From: SIG452 sp045541975
Lineage (GTDB): Bacteria > Bacillota > Clostridia > UMGS1840
Direction of reading: 5' to 3'
DNA length: 64,000 nt
NCBI GenBank assembly: GCA_045541975.1
Contig: JAZQKB010000034.1
Span: forward strand, 1-64,000
Position 1 is the stretch's first letter, and each line of letters starts with the position of its first letter. The notes beneath the pieces are model-generated. The model made no database searches. It was not told where the DNA came from and saw only the letters and a program-made list of their open reading frames with translations. A program made the translations under genes and the position numbers. Shown piece by piece: positions 26,762 through 36,096 of this stretch.

Positions 26762-26875
26762 CTAAGGTGCAGAGAAAGGGATGCATAATGGGGAAACCGA
26801 ACCCGTTAGGGGTTACCCGAAGGCGTACCCGAGTGTACGCCGAGTGGAGAGGTTTCAACCATTAGGAGCGATTTT
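26762..26875. repeat. Structured repeat, copy 2
   Basis: About 114 bases filling the gap between the M18 aminopeptidase stop and the era leader, related to 1925-2045. Helices: AATGG (26787-26791) with CCATT (26859-26863); GAAACC (26793-26798) with GGTTTC (26851-26856); CCC-GTTA-GGG (26802-26811); GGCGTAC-CCGAGT-GTACGCC (26822-26841). The outer stem has different bases from copy 1 but still pairs, which suggests selection on structure. CCGAA, CGAGTGG and GCAGAGAAA are conserved. Confidence 0.6.
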
Positions 26876-28222
26876 TCAAGCCATAAAAGAAACGTATGCG
26901 CGATAGGCTTCATAGATGTCTGCCTTGTGAGCAATTTCATAAGGTGCGTGCATAGACAGTAGGGCCACACCGGCGTCAATTACATCGGCGCCAAGGTTTG
27001 CAATATACTGGGCAACGGTTCCACCGCCGCCTTCGTCTACTTTGCCAAGTTCTGCAAACTGATAAGCAATGTCATTTTCATCAAAAATGTTGCGGATATA
27101 GGCAACCAGCTCCGCACTTGCTTCGGAGGAGCCACCTTTTCCACGGGAGCCGGTGTAACGAAGCAGGGTTAAGCCACATCCAAAGATGGGAGAATTTTGC
27201 TTTTCGTATACTTCTGCATACATAGGATCGTATGCTGCTGCCACATCGGAGGATAGACACATAGTTTTTGCCATCACTTGATTGATACGAACATTCGGTT
27301 TTAATTCTTCTAAGAAATATTCTAAAAATTTGGACTGCATGCCGGAGTTTCCCATACTGCCCACTTCTTCACGGTCAGCCAGTAATACCACTGCTGTTTT
27401 CTTGGGAGCATTGGTTTCAAGCAAGCCGCAAAAAGCGGTGTAGGCACAAACTCTGTCATCGTGACCGTAGGCAGCAACCATACTTCTGTCAAAGCCTAAA
27501 TCACGGGCAGCCCCCTGAGGCACCACTTCAATTTCTGCAGAATAGAAATCTTCTTCGGTAATGCCGTAGGTTTCTTCTAAAATTTTTAATAAAGCAGTTT
27601 TTACTTCATCGCTTTCTGCATCCAAATCAGGATTGGAACCGGATAACACCATCAGTTTTTCACCGGGGATGCCTTCGGTCATTTTCTGAGTCATCTGTTT
27701 GGATGCCAAGTGAGGTAATAAATCAGTTACCATAAAAATGGGGTCGTTTTCTCCGTCACCAATAGCAATTTTTACAGTTTCGCCGTTTTTCTTTACTACA
27801 ACACCGTACAATGCCAGAGGAGTTGCCACCCACTGATACTTTTTGATACCGCCATAGTAATGGGTGCGAAGATAGGAAAAACCGCCTTCTTCGGTCACCG
27901 GTGCCGGTTTTAAGTCCAGACGGGGCGAATCAATGTGTGCGGCAACCAAATTGATACCACATTCTAAGTCTTCTTCCCCGATAACCGCAAACACAGCGGA
28001 ACGGTTTTTATTGATATAATACACTTTGTCACCGGGTTTTAAGACTTTTTGATCAGCAATATTCAAAAAACCGTTTTCTTTGGCTTTGGTTTCAAAATAC
28101 TCCACGCATAAACGCTCAGTTTTTGCAGTGGTTAAAAAAGCTTTGTAACCTTCTGCGAAGGCTTCTGCTTTTGCCTGATAGTCGGTACCCTGATGTTTTT
28201 TAAATAAGTGTTCTTTTTTCAT
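26876..28222 (-). CDS. M18 family aminopeptidase
   Basis: 448 residues, normal for M18. Metal-site motifs include AAHIDSPRLDLKP, YGHDDRVCAYTAF, DREEVGS and the C-terminal SMHAPYEIAHKAD. Cytosolic zinc peptidase that releases N-terminal residues from peptides. It follows coaE by 19 bases. Confidence 0.93.
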   Translation of the reverse strand: MKKEHLFKKHQGTDYQAKAEAFAEGYKAFLTTAKTERLCVEYFETKAKENGFLNIADQKVLKPGDKVYYINKNRSAVFAVIGEEDLECGINLVAAHIDSPRLDLKPAPVTEEGGFSYLRTHYYGGIKKYQWVATPLALYGVVVKKNGETVKIAIGDGENDPIFMVTDLLPHLASKQMTQKMTEGIPGEKLMVLSGSNPDLDAESDEVKTALLKILEETYGITEEDFYSAEIEVVPQGAARDLGFDRSMVAAYGHDDRVCAYTAFCGLLETNAPKKTAVVLLADREEVGSMGNSGMQSKFLEYFLEELKPNVRINQVMAKTMCLSSDVAAAYDPMYAEVYEKQNSPIFGCGLTLLRYTGSRGKGGSSEASAELVAYIRNIFDENDIAYQFAELGKVDEGGGGTVAQYIANLGADVIDAGVALLSMHAPYEIAHKADIYEAYRAYVSFMA

Positions 28223-28241
28223 AGTTTGGCACTTCTCTTTC

Positions 28242-28802
28242 TTACAGAATGCTAGCTAGCATTCCATCAATTTTTTGGTAGAACTCGGGGAGAGTTCCAT
28301 TATTTTCCAGTATGAAATCTGCTGTTTCGTACTGCTCTTGTGCATGGATTCGTTTATTGGCTTCTTCTTCTGACAAAAAATCTCTTGCCATAATCCGCTT
28401 CAGGGTGGCATTGCTTGTTACTGCCACAGTTTTATCGCACAGATTTACAATATCGGTAGCATAAAGCACTGCCCCTTCAATCACGATATGTTTGTTCGGT
28501 TGACTTTGAATTTGCGCTTTCACTTCTGCGGTGATTAAGGGATGGGTTATCGCATTTAGTTTTGCCAGTGCCTCAGGATGGGAAAACACGTAGTCCCCCA
28601 GTTTTCTGCGATTTAAGGTACCGTCACAATTGAAATACTCTGCTCCGAAGGTTTCGATCACTTGGGAAAGCCCAATTTTGCCGGGCATTAAGATTTCACG
28701 GCTGATTTTATCTCCGTTAATCACATAAAACCCCTTGGTGCGAAGGTAGTTACAAAAGGTAGTTTTTCCACTTCCGATTCTGCCGTAAACACCGATAATC
28801 AT
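28242..28802 (-). CDS. coaE: Dephospho-CoA kinase
   Basis: 186 residues. P-loop GRIGSGKTT (7-15), NGDKISREI and the THPLI block of CoaE. Catalyses the last step of CoA synthesis. It lies 14 bases downstream of the SCIFF maturase. Confidence 0.92.
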   Translation of the reverse strand: MIIGVYGRIGSGKTTFCNYLRTKGFYVINGDKISREILMPGKIGLSQVIETFGAEYFNCDGTLNRRKLGDYVFSHPEALAKLNAITHPLITAEVKAQIQSQPNKHIVIEGAVLYATDIVNLCDKTVAVTSNATLKRIMARDFLSEEEANKRIHAQEQYETADFILENNGTLPEFYQKIDGMLASIL

Positions 28803-28816
28803 ACCAACAGTTCACC

Positions 28817-30160
28817 TCATTCAGCCAATGCCGCTTTGATGGCAATAGCACATTCTACACGCTTTTTCTGCATCTGACAAGCGATGTCGTAAGGTTTGTA
28901 TAAGTCTTTTTCGTATTTTAAAGAGCTTGCACTGCAACCTGCACTGCAATAGAATTTTGCAAAACAGGTATCGCAACCCTTCACGGTGTAAATATCACGG
29001 TCACGGAAGGCTTCTGGCATTTCGTAGGTGCCGTCTAACACGTTCCCGATTTTGTATTCGGGTTCATCGGCAAACTGATGGCAGGGAAAAATGTCACCGG
29101 AGGGAGTGACCGCCGCATATTCGCAACCGGCTCCACAACCGGAAATACGGCGGAGTGCACAAGGACCGTTATCTAAATCAATCATAAAATGGAAGAAATT
29201 AAAGCGGTTTTCGCCGGATTTTTCCCGTTTGATGATTTCTTCTGCCAGCTTTTCATACTCGGCAAAAATTTCGGGTAAGTCCTCATAGCCGATTGCCATG
29301 GGAGATTTTTCGTCTAAGGTAACAGGCTCCACAGAAATCTGTTTGAAGCCTAAATCTGCAAGATGAAGCACATCCTTGGTGAAATCCTTGTTATCCTTGG
29401 TAAAGGTGCCACGGATGTAGTAATCCATTTGCTTTCTGTCATTGGCAATTTTGATAAATTTGTCAATGACTTTATCGTAAGTGCCTTCTCCTGACACGGT
29501 TTTACGGTTTTTATCGTGAATCTCTTTTCGACCGTCGCAGGAGAGGACAATATTATCCATGTTTTTATTTACATACGCCATCTGGTCTTCATCAATTAAC
29601 AGACCGTTGGTGGTGATGGTGAAGCGGAAATGCTTGCCGTGTTTTAAGCCTTGTTCTCTGGCATAGGCAACCGTTTTCTTTACCACATCAAAATTGAGCA
29701 TAGGCTCGCCGCCAAAAAAGTCAATTTCAATATTTTTTCTGTTCTGAGAATGCGCAATTACAAAGTCGATTGCCTTTTTGGCAACCTCTAAGGGCATAAT
29801 GCTTCGTACCCCGTGAAATGCCCCCGTTCCTGCAAAACAGTAACGGCATCTTAAATCACAATCGTGCGCCATATGAAGGCACAGCGCCTTTACCGGGGGA
29901 GTTTTCGTTTTGGCATCCCGGAAGGGTTTATAAATATCGTGGGAATATAAGGTCCCCTCTTTTTTTAATTCTAAAATTTCCGATACGGCTTCCGATAAAA
30001 TTTCTTCGGAATACTTAGCTTTTACCTCCTCAGAAATCTTGGTTTCATCAAAATCGTGTTCGCCAAGTAAGTCATACACGGCGTCGGAAACCACGTGTAC
30101 CGAACCGGAATAAATATCCAGTACAATATTATTCCCGAATAACTGATATTTATGTATCAT
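28817..30160 (-). CDS. scfB: SCIFF-peptide thioether maturase (radical SAM, SPASM)
   Basis: 447 residues. N-terminal RiPP-recognition-like region (1-80), radical SAM core with C101, C105 and C108 in HMAHDCDLRCRYCFA, then DFFGGEPMLNF, and a SPASM/twitch region with auxiliary-cluster cysteines (GPCALRRISGCGAGCEYA; CDTCFAKFYCSAGC). It closely resembles the Clostridium thermocellum enzyme that forms thioether bonds on the six-cysteine SCIFF peptide. The peptide gene normally lies just upstream, but here trmL is 15 bases away and no SCIFF ORF is visible. Confidence 0.93.
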   Translation of the reverse strand: MIHKYQLFGNNIVLDIYSGSVHVVSDAVYDLLGEHDFDETKISEEVKAKYSEEILSEAVSEILELKKEGTLYSHDIYKPFRDAKTKTPPVKALCLHMAHDCDLRCRYCFAGTGAFHGVRSIMPLEVAKKAIDFVIAHSQNRKNIEIDFFGGEPMLNFDVVKKTVAYAREQGLKHGKHFRFTITTNGLLIDEDQMAYVNKNMDNIVLSCDGRKEIHDKNRKTVSGEGTYDKVIDKFIKIANDRKQMDYYIRGTFTKDNKDFTKDVLHLADLGFKQISVEPVTLDEKSPMAIGYEDLPEIFAEYEKLAEEIIKREKSGENRFNFFHFMIDLDNGPCALRRISGCGAGCEYAAVTPSGDIFPCHQFADEPEYKIGNVLDGTYEMPEAFRDRDIYTVKGCDTCFAKFYCSAGCSASSLKYEKDLYKPYDIACQMQKKRVECAIAIKAALAE

Positions 30161-30175
30161 TTTGGTTTCTCCTCT

Positions 30176-30679
30176 TTATTTCCAATCGTATTTGGTGAGC
30201 TTTCCTTCCAGACGGAAGTGGGAAAACCCGTCCTGACGGAAGGCTTCATACGCCACTATTGCAACCGAATTGGAAAGATTTAAACTCCGGATTTCCCCGA
30301 TCATAGGAATCCGAAGGCAGGTTTCTTGGTTTTCTAACAAAATCTCTTCGGGGATTCCTGCAGTTTCTTTCCCGAAAATGAGATAACAGCCATCTTCAAA
30401 GCTGGCTTCCGAATAATCACGGGGTGCTTTGGTGGTTAAGTAATACATTTTTTTCTGATTTTTTTGATTCTTTTCATAAAAATCAGCAATGCTGTCGTAA
30501 TAGGTGATATCCACATCGTGCCAGTAGTCCAGTCCTGCCCGCTTCAGCTTTTTATCGTCTATGGTGAAGCCCATAGGTCCGACCAGATGGAGCTTTGCTC
30601 CCGTTGCGGCACAGGTACGGGCAATGTTTCCCGTATTCTGCGGAATTTCCGGCTCAAATAACACAATATTTAACGTCAT
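30176..30679 (-). CDS. trmL: tRNA (cytidine34-2'-O)-methyltransferase
   Basis: 167 residues. SPOUT-fold TrmL: NIVLFEPEIPQNTGNIART at the N-terminus, LIFGKETAGIPEE and RIPMIGEIRSLNLSNSVAI (knot region). Methylates wobble nucleotide 34 of leucine tRNAs. Between the aminotransferase (17 bases) and scfB in one leftward run. Confidence 0.94.
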   Translation of the reverse strand: MTLNIVLFEPEIPQNTGNIARTCAATGAKLHLVGPMGFTIDDKKLKRAGLDYWHDVDITYYDSIADFYEKNQKNQKKMYYLTTKAPRDYSEASFEDGCYLIFGKETAGIPEEILLENQETCLRIPMIGEIRSLNLSNSVAIVAYEAFRQDGFSHFRLEGKLTKYDWK

Positions 30680-30696
30680 GTTTTGTTCCTTCTTTT

Positions 30697-31881
30697 TTAC
30701 AAATGCTTTTTGGCAAAAGCTTCCAGTCGCTTTAACGCCTTTTTGATATTATCCTGAGAATAGGCATAAGAAATTCGCACATAGCCTTCCCCCGAATCCC
30801 CAAACGCCGTGCCCGGAACTACCGCAAGGTGCTGTTCTGTGAGCAAGGTCTGGCAAAAATCTTCGGAAGTCATCTTAAATTTCTCAATGGAGGGAAACAC
30901 ATAAAATGCTCCGTAGGGATTAAAGCAGGTCATTCCCATGGCATTTAAGGAATCCACCAAAAATTTCCGGCGAATGTTGTATTCTTCCTTCATTCGCTCA
31001 ATATCTGCTCTGCCGTGTTTTAATGCTTCAATTGCCGCATACTGGGAAAACGTGGGTGCAGACATAATGCCGTACTGATGAATCTTTAAAATGGCGGAAA
31101 GCACATCGGGATGAGCGCAGGCAAATCCCAGTCGCCAACCGGTCATAGCAAAGGCTTTGGAAAAGCCGTTGATCACTACGGTTCTGTCCCGCATTCCGTC
31201 AAAGGTGGCAATGGAAACATGTTTGCCGGTGTAGGTCAGTTCTGAGTAGATTTCATCGGAAATGACCATCAGATTATTCTCTTTAATGATAGGTACAATC
31301 TGAGATAAATCCTCCTCGGTCATAATACCGCCGGTGGGATTGTTGGGATATGGCAATACCAATAATTTTGTTTTATCGGTAATCGCATTTTTTAAAAGTT
31401 CAGGGGTTAATTTAAACCCGTCCTCCGCCTTAGTTTCAATGGAAACGGGAACTCCGCCTGCCAAAATGGTGCAGGGCTTGTAACACACAAAGCTGGGTTC
31501 CGGAATCAGCACTTCATCGCCGGGAGAAACCAGCGCACGAAGTGCCGCATCTAAAGCTTCAGATGCACCAACCGTCACCACGATTTCGTTTTCGGGATGA
31601 TAGGATACATGAATGGTTTCTTCCATATATTTTGCAATTTCACGACGCAATTCCAAAAGTCCTGCGTTGGCGGTGTAGTGGGTGCGTCCCTTTTCCAAAG
31701 ATTTAACCGCCTCGGAACGAATATGCCAGGGAGTGACAAAATCAGGCTCCCCGACTCCTAAGGAAATCACATCGTCCATGGTTGCCGCAATATCAAAAAA
31801 GCGGCGAATCCCCGAGGGCGGAATATCTCTTACCTGCTGATTCACAAAGTCAATGGGATGAAATTCTTTCGCAGTTTTCAT
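30697..31881 (-). CDS. PLP-dependent aminotransferase class I/II
   Basis: 394 residues, fold-type I. LPYPNNPTGG, the Schiff-base lysine in NGFSKAFAMTGWRLGF and the Arg of GYVRISYA are visible. Similar to PatA/aspartate aminotransferase-like enzymes; the exact amino donor cannot be told from sequence alone. Its ATG overlaps the stop of the Lrp-type regulator by one base (TAATG), so the two are coupled and probably functionally paired. Confidence 0.9.
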   Translation of the reverse strand: MKTAKEFHPIDFVNQQVRDIPPSGIRRFFDIAATMDDVISLGVGEPDFVTPWHIRSEAVKSLEKGRTHYTANAGLLELRREIAKYMEETIHVSYHPENEIVVTVGASEALDAALRALVSPGDEVLIPEPSFVCYKPCTILAGGVPVSIETKAEDGFKLTPELLKNAITDKTKLLVLPYPNNPTGGIMTEEDLSQIVPIIKENNLMVISDEIYSELTYTGKHVSIATFDGMRDRTVVINGFSKAFAMTGWRLGFACAHPDVLSAILKIHQYGIMSAPTFSQYAAIEALKHGRADIERMKEEYNIRRKFLVDSLNAMGMTCFNPYGAFYVFPSIEKFKMTSEDFCQTLLTEQHLAVVPGTAFGDSGEGYVRISYAYSQDNIKKALKRLEAFAKKHL

Positions 31882-32366
31882 TATAGGGTAATCACCCTTT
31901 CGTCCTTGGGTTCTTCGGCGTATAATACGCCGTCTACTTTATAGTTTTTCAGCACAAAATGAGTGGCGGTGGAAACCACGGTATCCAAGGTGGACAGCTT
32001 TTCGCCCACAAACATGGCAACATCCTTCATAGAATTGCCCACCACGGTAACTGCTAAATCGTAGCCACCGCTCATTAAGGTGACACTTCTCACTTCCGGA
32101 AAGGCATAAATCTCTCTGGCAATTTTATCAAAGCCTTCTCCTTTTTGGGGAGTCACTTTCAGTTCAATGGTGGCAACCGTCAACTCGGGAGAAATTTTGT
32201 CCCAATTGATTAAGGTTTTGGTGCCTAAAATGATACCCTCATCCCGCAAGCGTGCAATTTCATTGGCAACTTGGGTTTCGTCTTCTGCCAAAAGTTCAGC
32301 AATGTCTTTGGCAGAATAGGTGGCATTTCGTTCTAAGAGATTTAAAATTTTACGGGTAAATTCCAT
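31881..32366 (-). CDS. Lrp/AsnC family transcriptional regulator
   Basis: 161 residues. N-terminal winged helix (ILNLLERNATYSAKDIAELLAE...ARLRDEGII) and a C-terminal RAM ligand-binding domain (TVATIELKVTPQKG; VRSVTLMSGGYDLAVTVVG). Likely controls the adjoining aminotransferase in response to an amino acid. Confidence 0.9.
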   Translation of the reverse strand: MEFTRKILNLLERNATYSAKDIAELLAEDETQVANEIARLRDEGIILGTKTLINWDKISPELTVATIELKVTPQKGEGFDKIAREIYAFPEVRSVTLMSGGYDLAVTVVGNSMKDVAMFVGEKLSTLDTVVSTATHFVLKNYKVDGVLYAEEPKDERVITL

Positions 32367-32399
32367 AAAAATGCATCCTTTCTTTGGAAAAAAGATTGT

Positions 32400-34316
32400 T
32401 TAGCGGGCTTTGGTTTCTGCTTCCACTTTCAGTTCTTTGATAAATTCGTCTAATTTTAAGCTGCCTTTGTCACCGTCTTTTCTGGAACGAACGGAAACGG
32501 TGCCTTCTTCTGCTTCTTTTTCACCAACGATTACCATATAGGGCAGTTTTTCAAGCTGTGCTTCACGGATTTTGTAGCCGATTTTTTCGCTTCTGTTATC
32601 CAGCTCTACTCGAAAACCTGCCATCATCAGTTCGTCAGTTACTTTCTTAGCGTATTCTTCAAAACGTTCAGAAATGGGCAGAACCTTTAACTGCACGGGT
32701 GCTAACCATAAGGGGAATGCACCTGCATATTTTTCGATTAACAATGCCAAAGTTCTTTCATAGCAACCGATAGAGGTTCTGTGAATGATATAGGGATTTT
32801 TCTTGGTGCCATCTGCTGCCACGTATTCCATGCCGAATTTTTCTGCCAGCATCTGGTCAATCTGAATGGTGATTAAGGTGTCTTCCTTACCGTGAACATT
32901 CTTAATCTGAATGTCTAACTTCGGACCGTAGAAAGCAGCTTCACCAATACCGATTTTGTAGTCTAAGCCAAGGTCATCCAGGATTTCTTTCATAATGCCC
33001 TGAGCTTCGTCCCACTGTTCGGGAGTACCGATATATTTTTCGGTGTCTTCAGGATCCCACTGGGAGAACCGGTAGGAAACATCTTCATATAAGCCTAAGG
33101 TTTTTAACATATAGTTGGTTAAATCCAGACAGTTTCTAAATTCGTCTGCCAGCTGTTCGGGAGTACACATTAAGTGACCTTCGGAAATGGTGAACTGACG
33201 CACACGGATTAAACCGTGCATTTCGCCGGAGGCTTCGTTACGGAATAAGGTGGAGGTTTCTGCCAGTCTCATAGGCAGGTCTCTGTAGGAACGGCCACGG
33301 TTTAAGAATGCCTGATACTGGAAGGGACAGGTCATGGGACGCAGTGCAAACACTTCGTCGTCGGTTTCTTCGTCTCCCATCACAAACATACCGTCTTTGT
33401 AATGATCCCAGTGACCGGAAATTTTATATAAATCACTTTTTGCCATTAAAGGAGTTTTGGTGAGTAACCAGCCACGTTTCTGTTCTTCGTCTTCTACCCA
33501 ACGCTGAAGTAGCTGAATCACTCTTGCGCCTTTGGGAAGCATAATGGGTAAGCCCTGACCGATAACATCCACGGTGGTAAAGAGTTCTAATTCTCTGCCC
33601 AGTTTATTGTGGTCACGTTTTTTTGCTTCTTCCAATCTGGTAACATGTTCTTCTAATTCTTCTCTGGTGGGGAAAGAAATACCGTAGATACGGCGGAGCA
33701 TTTTGTTCTTTTCATCCCCTCTCCAATATGCACCGGTGATGGATAAGAGCTTATATGCTTTAATGGCACCGGTAAAGGTCAGGTGAGGACCTGCACACAG
33801 GTCGGTGAAGTCGCCCTGCTCGTAGAAAGACAGTTCACTGTCTTCGGGCAGATCGTTGATCAGTTCCACTTTATAGGGTTCATCTTTCACCTTTTCCAAA
33901 GCTTCTGCACGGGATAAGGTGTAACGGTTTAAGCGGGTGTTTTTCTTGATGATTTTTTTCATCTGACTTTCGATTTTGGCGAGGTCTTCATTGGTGAAGC
34001 CGGGATCGTAGTCAAAATCGTAATAAAAACCGTTGTCGGTTGCGGGACCGATTGCCAGCTTTGCATCGGGATATAAAATCTTCACGGCTTCTGCCAGCAC
34101 GTGAGAGGTGGTGTGCCAATAGGTTTTCTTACCTTCAGGATCGGAAAAATCAAACAGAGTGATTTCCCCGTTTTCGCTGATTTCTTCGGATAAGCCTACC
34201 ACTTTGCCGTTTACTTCGGCACATAACACGCCTTTTAATACATCGGGATTTTCTGCTTTTACCGCTTCAAACACGGACACGGGAGCAGACACGCTTTTTA
34301 AATTTACTTTAATCAT
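32400..34316 (-). CDS. thrS: Threonyl-tRNA synthetase
   Basis: 638 residues, full length: TGS domain (1-60), editing domain (HTTSHVLAEAVK zinc-type motif near 87), class II core (RPMTCPFQYQAF, RVRQFTISEGH, HRTSIGCYERTLALLIE) and anticodon-binding domain (VLPISERFEEYA). Only 48 bases separate it from pyrD, and there is no T-box leader, which is unusual as many Firmicutes thrS genes have one. Confidence 0.96.
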   Translation of the reverse strand: MIKVNLKSVSAPVSVFEAVKAENPDVLKGVLCAEVNGKVVGLSEEISENGEITLFDFSDPEGKKTYWHTTSHVLAEAVKILYPDAKLAIGPATDNGFYYDFDYDPGFTNEDLAKIESQMKKIIKKNTRLNRYTLSRAEALEKVKDEPYKVELINDLPEDSELSFYEQGDFTDLCAGPHLTFTGAIKAYKLLSITGAYWRGDEKNKMLRRIYGISFPTREELEEHVTRLEEAKKRDHNKLGRELELFTTVDVIGQGLPIMLPKGARVIQLLQRWVEDEEQKRGWLLTKTPLMAKSDLYKISGHWDHYKDGMFVMGDEETDDEVFALRPMTCPFQYQAFLNRGRSYRDLPMRLAETSTLFRNEASGEMHGLIRVRQFTISEGHLMCTPEQLADEFRNCLDLTNYMLKTLGLYEDVSYRFSQWDPEDTEKYIGTPEQWDEAQGIMKEILDDLGLDYKIGIGEAAFYGPKLDIQIKNVHGKEDTLITIQIDQMLAEKFGMEYVAADGTKKNPYIIHRTSIGCYERTLALLIEKYAGAFPLWLAPVQLKVLPISERFEEYAKKVTDELMMAGFRVELDNRSEKIGYKIREAQLEKLPYMVIVGEKEAEEGTVSVRSRKDGDKGSLKLDEFIKELKVEAETKAR

Positions 34317-34364
34317 TTTTCAAATCTCTTTTCTTTTAAAAATTTTGTAAGCTCGCTGTTGTCG

Positions 34365-35288
34365 TTATATTTTTTTGCCCTGAGGATGTGCACAGCCAAT
34401 CAGCTCGTTCACATCCGTAATGCCGTTTTGGTCTAAATAGGTGTTCAATCCGTCAATCACCTTTAAAGGGGTGAAGGGATCTTTAAAGTTCATAGTGCCA
34501 ACCGAAACTAAGGTTGCACCTGCTGCCATAAATTCCACAGCATCGTTACCGTTTGCCACACCGCCCATACCGATAATGGGTGCTTTGGTTTTGGCATAGG
34601 TCTGATACACCATACGCACTGCAATGGGTCTTACGCAGGGACCGGAAAGTCCTGCCACGGTGTTATGGAAAATGGGCTTTCTTGTTTTTAAGTCAATTGC
34701 CATACCGGTGACGGTGTTGATTAAGGAAAGGCCGTCTGCCCCTGCATCCATGGCTGCCTGACCAATGGTGGCAATGTCTGTCACATTGGGGGAAAGTTTG
34801 ATGCATAAAGGAGTGGAAATTGCCTCCTTCACCATTTTGGTGATTTCAAACACAGTATCGGGATTGGTTCCGAATGCGGCACCGCCCTGCTTCACGTTGG
34901 GGCAGGAAACATTCAGCTCAATGATATCTGCTCCTGCTGCATCCACAATTTTGCAGGCTTCCACATAATCGGAAAAGGTGCTGCCGGATACATTGGCAAT
35001 AATTCTTAAATCCAGTTCTTTTAACTTTGGCATAATATGTTTTGCAAAATATCTTACGCCGGGGTTCTGAAGTCCAACACTATTCAATACCCCCGAAGGG
35101 GTTTCCACGATTCTGGGAGCGGGATTGCCCTGTCGTTCGTTTAAGGTTAATCCTTTCACGGTGATACCGCCCAGTTTTTCGATGGGATAGAGTTCGTTGT
35201 ATTCCATCCCGAATCCGAAGGTGCCGGAGGCAGTTACCACAGGGTTTTTAAATTCCACACCCAGATAGTTTACTTTTAAGTTTGCCAT
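34365..35288 (-). CDS. pyrD: Dihydroorotate dehydrogenase B, catalytic subunit
   Basis: 307 residues. FMN-binding TIM barrel of class 1B: ASGTFGFGMEY, LNVSCPNVKQGG with the catalytic Cys, and GMGGVANGNDAVEFMAAGA. It abuts pyrK, its electron-transfer partner that links oxidation to NAD+. Confidence 0.95.
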   Translation of the reverse strand: MANLKVNYLGVEFKNPVVTASGTFGFGMEYNELYPIEKLGGITVKGLTLNERQGNPAPRIVETPSGVLNSVGLQNPGVRYFAKHIMPKLKELDLRIIANVSGSTFSDYVEACKIVDAAGADIIELNVSCPNVKQGGAAFGTNPDTVFEITKMVKEAISTPLCIKLSPNVTDIATIGQAAMDAGADGLSLINTVTGMAIDLKTRKPIFHNTVAGLSGPCVRPIAVRMVYQTYAKTKAPIIGMGGVANGNDAVEFMAAGATLVSVGTMNFKDPFTPLKVIDGLNTYLDQNGITDVNELIGCAHPQGKKI

Positions 35289-36065
35289 TTAGAGTAATAC
35301 CTCCCTTGCATTGAATACGGGACCGTCTTTGCAGACATGAAGATGACGGAAGCCCTCTTCGCTATCATCCTCTACCTTGATGTTGCAGCAAAGGCAAGCG
35401 CCGATACCGCAACCCATCCGTTCTTCCATGGAAATCTGGCAATGGATGTTATATTTATCGGTAATTTCTTTTAAAGCTTTGAGCATGGGTAAGGGACCGC
35501 AGGCATATACCGCCTCGTAGGCACCGCTCTCCAGCTTTTCTTTCACTGCCTGCAGAGCGTTTCCGTGAAATCCGTAGGAACCGTCGTCTGTAGCGATGTA
35601 TAAATTGTTGCAATGACTTTTAAATTCGTCTTCCAAAGTCACCAAGTCTTTGGTACGAAAGCCTAATGCCACATCGCAGGTTCCCACCTGTTTTGCCAAC
35701 TGGAACAAGGGATAAACCCCGATGCCTCCGCCTAAAATTAAGGCTTTTTCTTTGCGAATGGTAAAGCCGTTACCCAAAGGACCTAAAATATCTAAGGAAT
35801 CCCCAACCTGCTTTTCGGAAAGCTTTTGGGTGCCTTTTCCTCGAACATCGAAAATAAAGCGGATGCCCGTGTCGGTCACTTCGCAGATACTGATAGGGCG
35901 ACGAAGCACAAATTCATCACCGCAATCAATATGCACAAACTGTCCGCAACGGGATGTTTTTGCCAGATATTCGTCCTCCACGGTCACATCAAAAATGGAA
36001 CCGCAAAGGTTGGTTTTCTTGATAATTTTTGCTGTTGTAACCTGATATTTTTTTGTTTCTTCCAT
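35289..36065 (-). CDS. pyrK: Dihydroorotate dehydrogenase B, electron-transfer subunit
   Basis: 258 residues. FAD-binding domain (LRRPISIC), NAD-binding domain (ILGGGIGVYPLF, ACGPLPML) and a C-terminal [2Fe-2S] site (ERMGCGIGACLCC...HVCKDGPVF). Directly before pyrD with no gap. Confidence 0.95.
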   Translation of the reverse strand: MEETKKYQVTTAKIIKKTNLCGSIFDVTVEDEYLAKTSRCGQFVHIDCGDEFVLRRPISICEVTDTGIRFIFDVRGKGTQKLSEKQVGDSLDILGPLGNGFTIRKEKALILGGGIGVYPLFQLAKQVGTCDVALGFRTKDLVTLEDEFKSHCNNLYIATDDGSYGFHGNALQAVKEKLESGAYEAVYACGPLPMLKALKEITDKYNIHCQISMEERMGCGIGACLCCNIKVEDDSEEGFRHLHVCKDGPVFNAREVLL

Positions 36066-36096
36066 ATTCTAAAACCTCACAATCTTCTGCCCCAAA

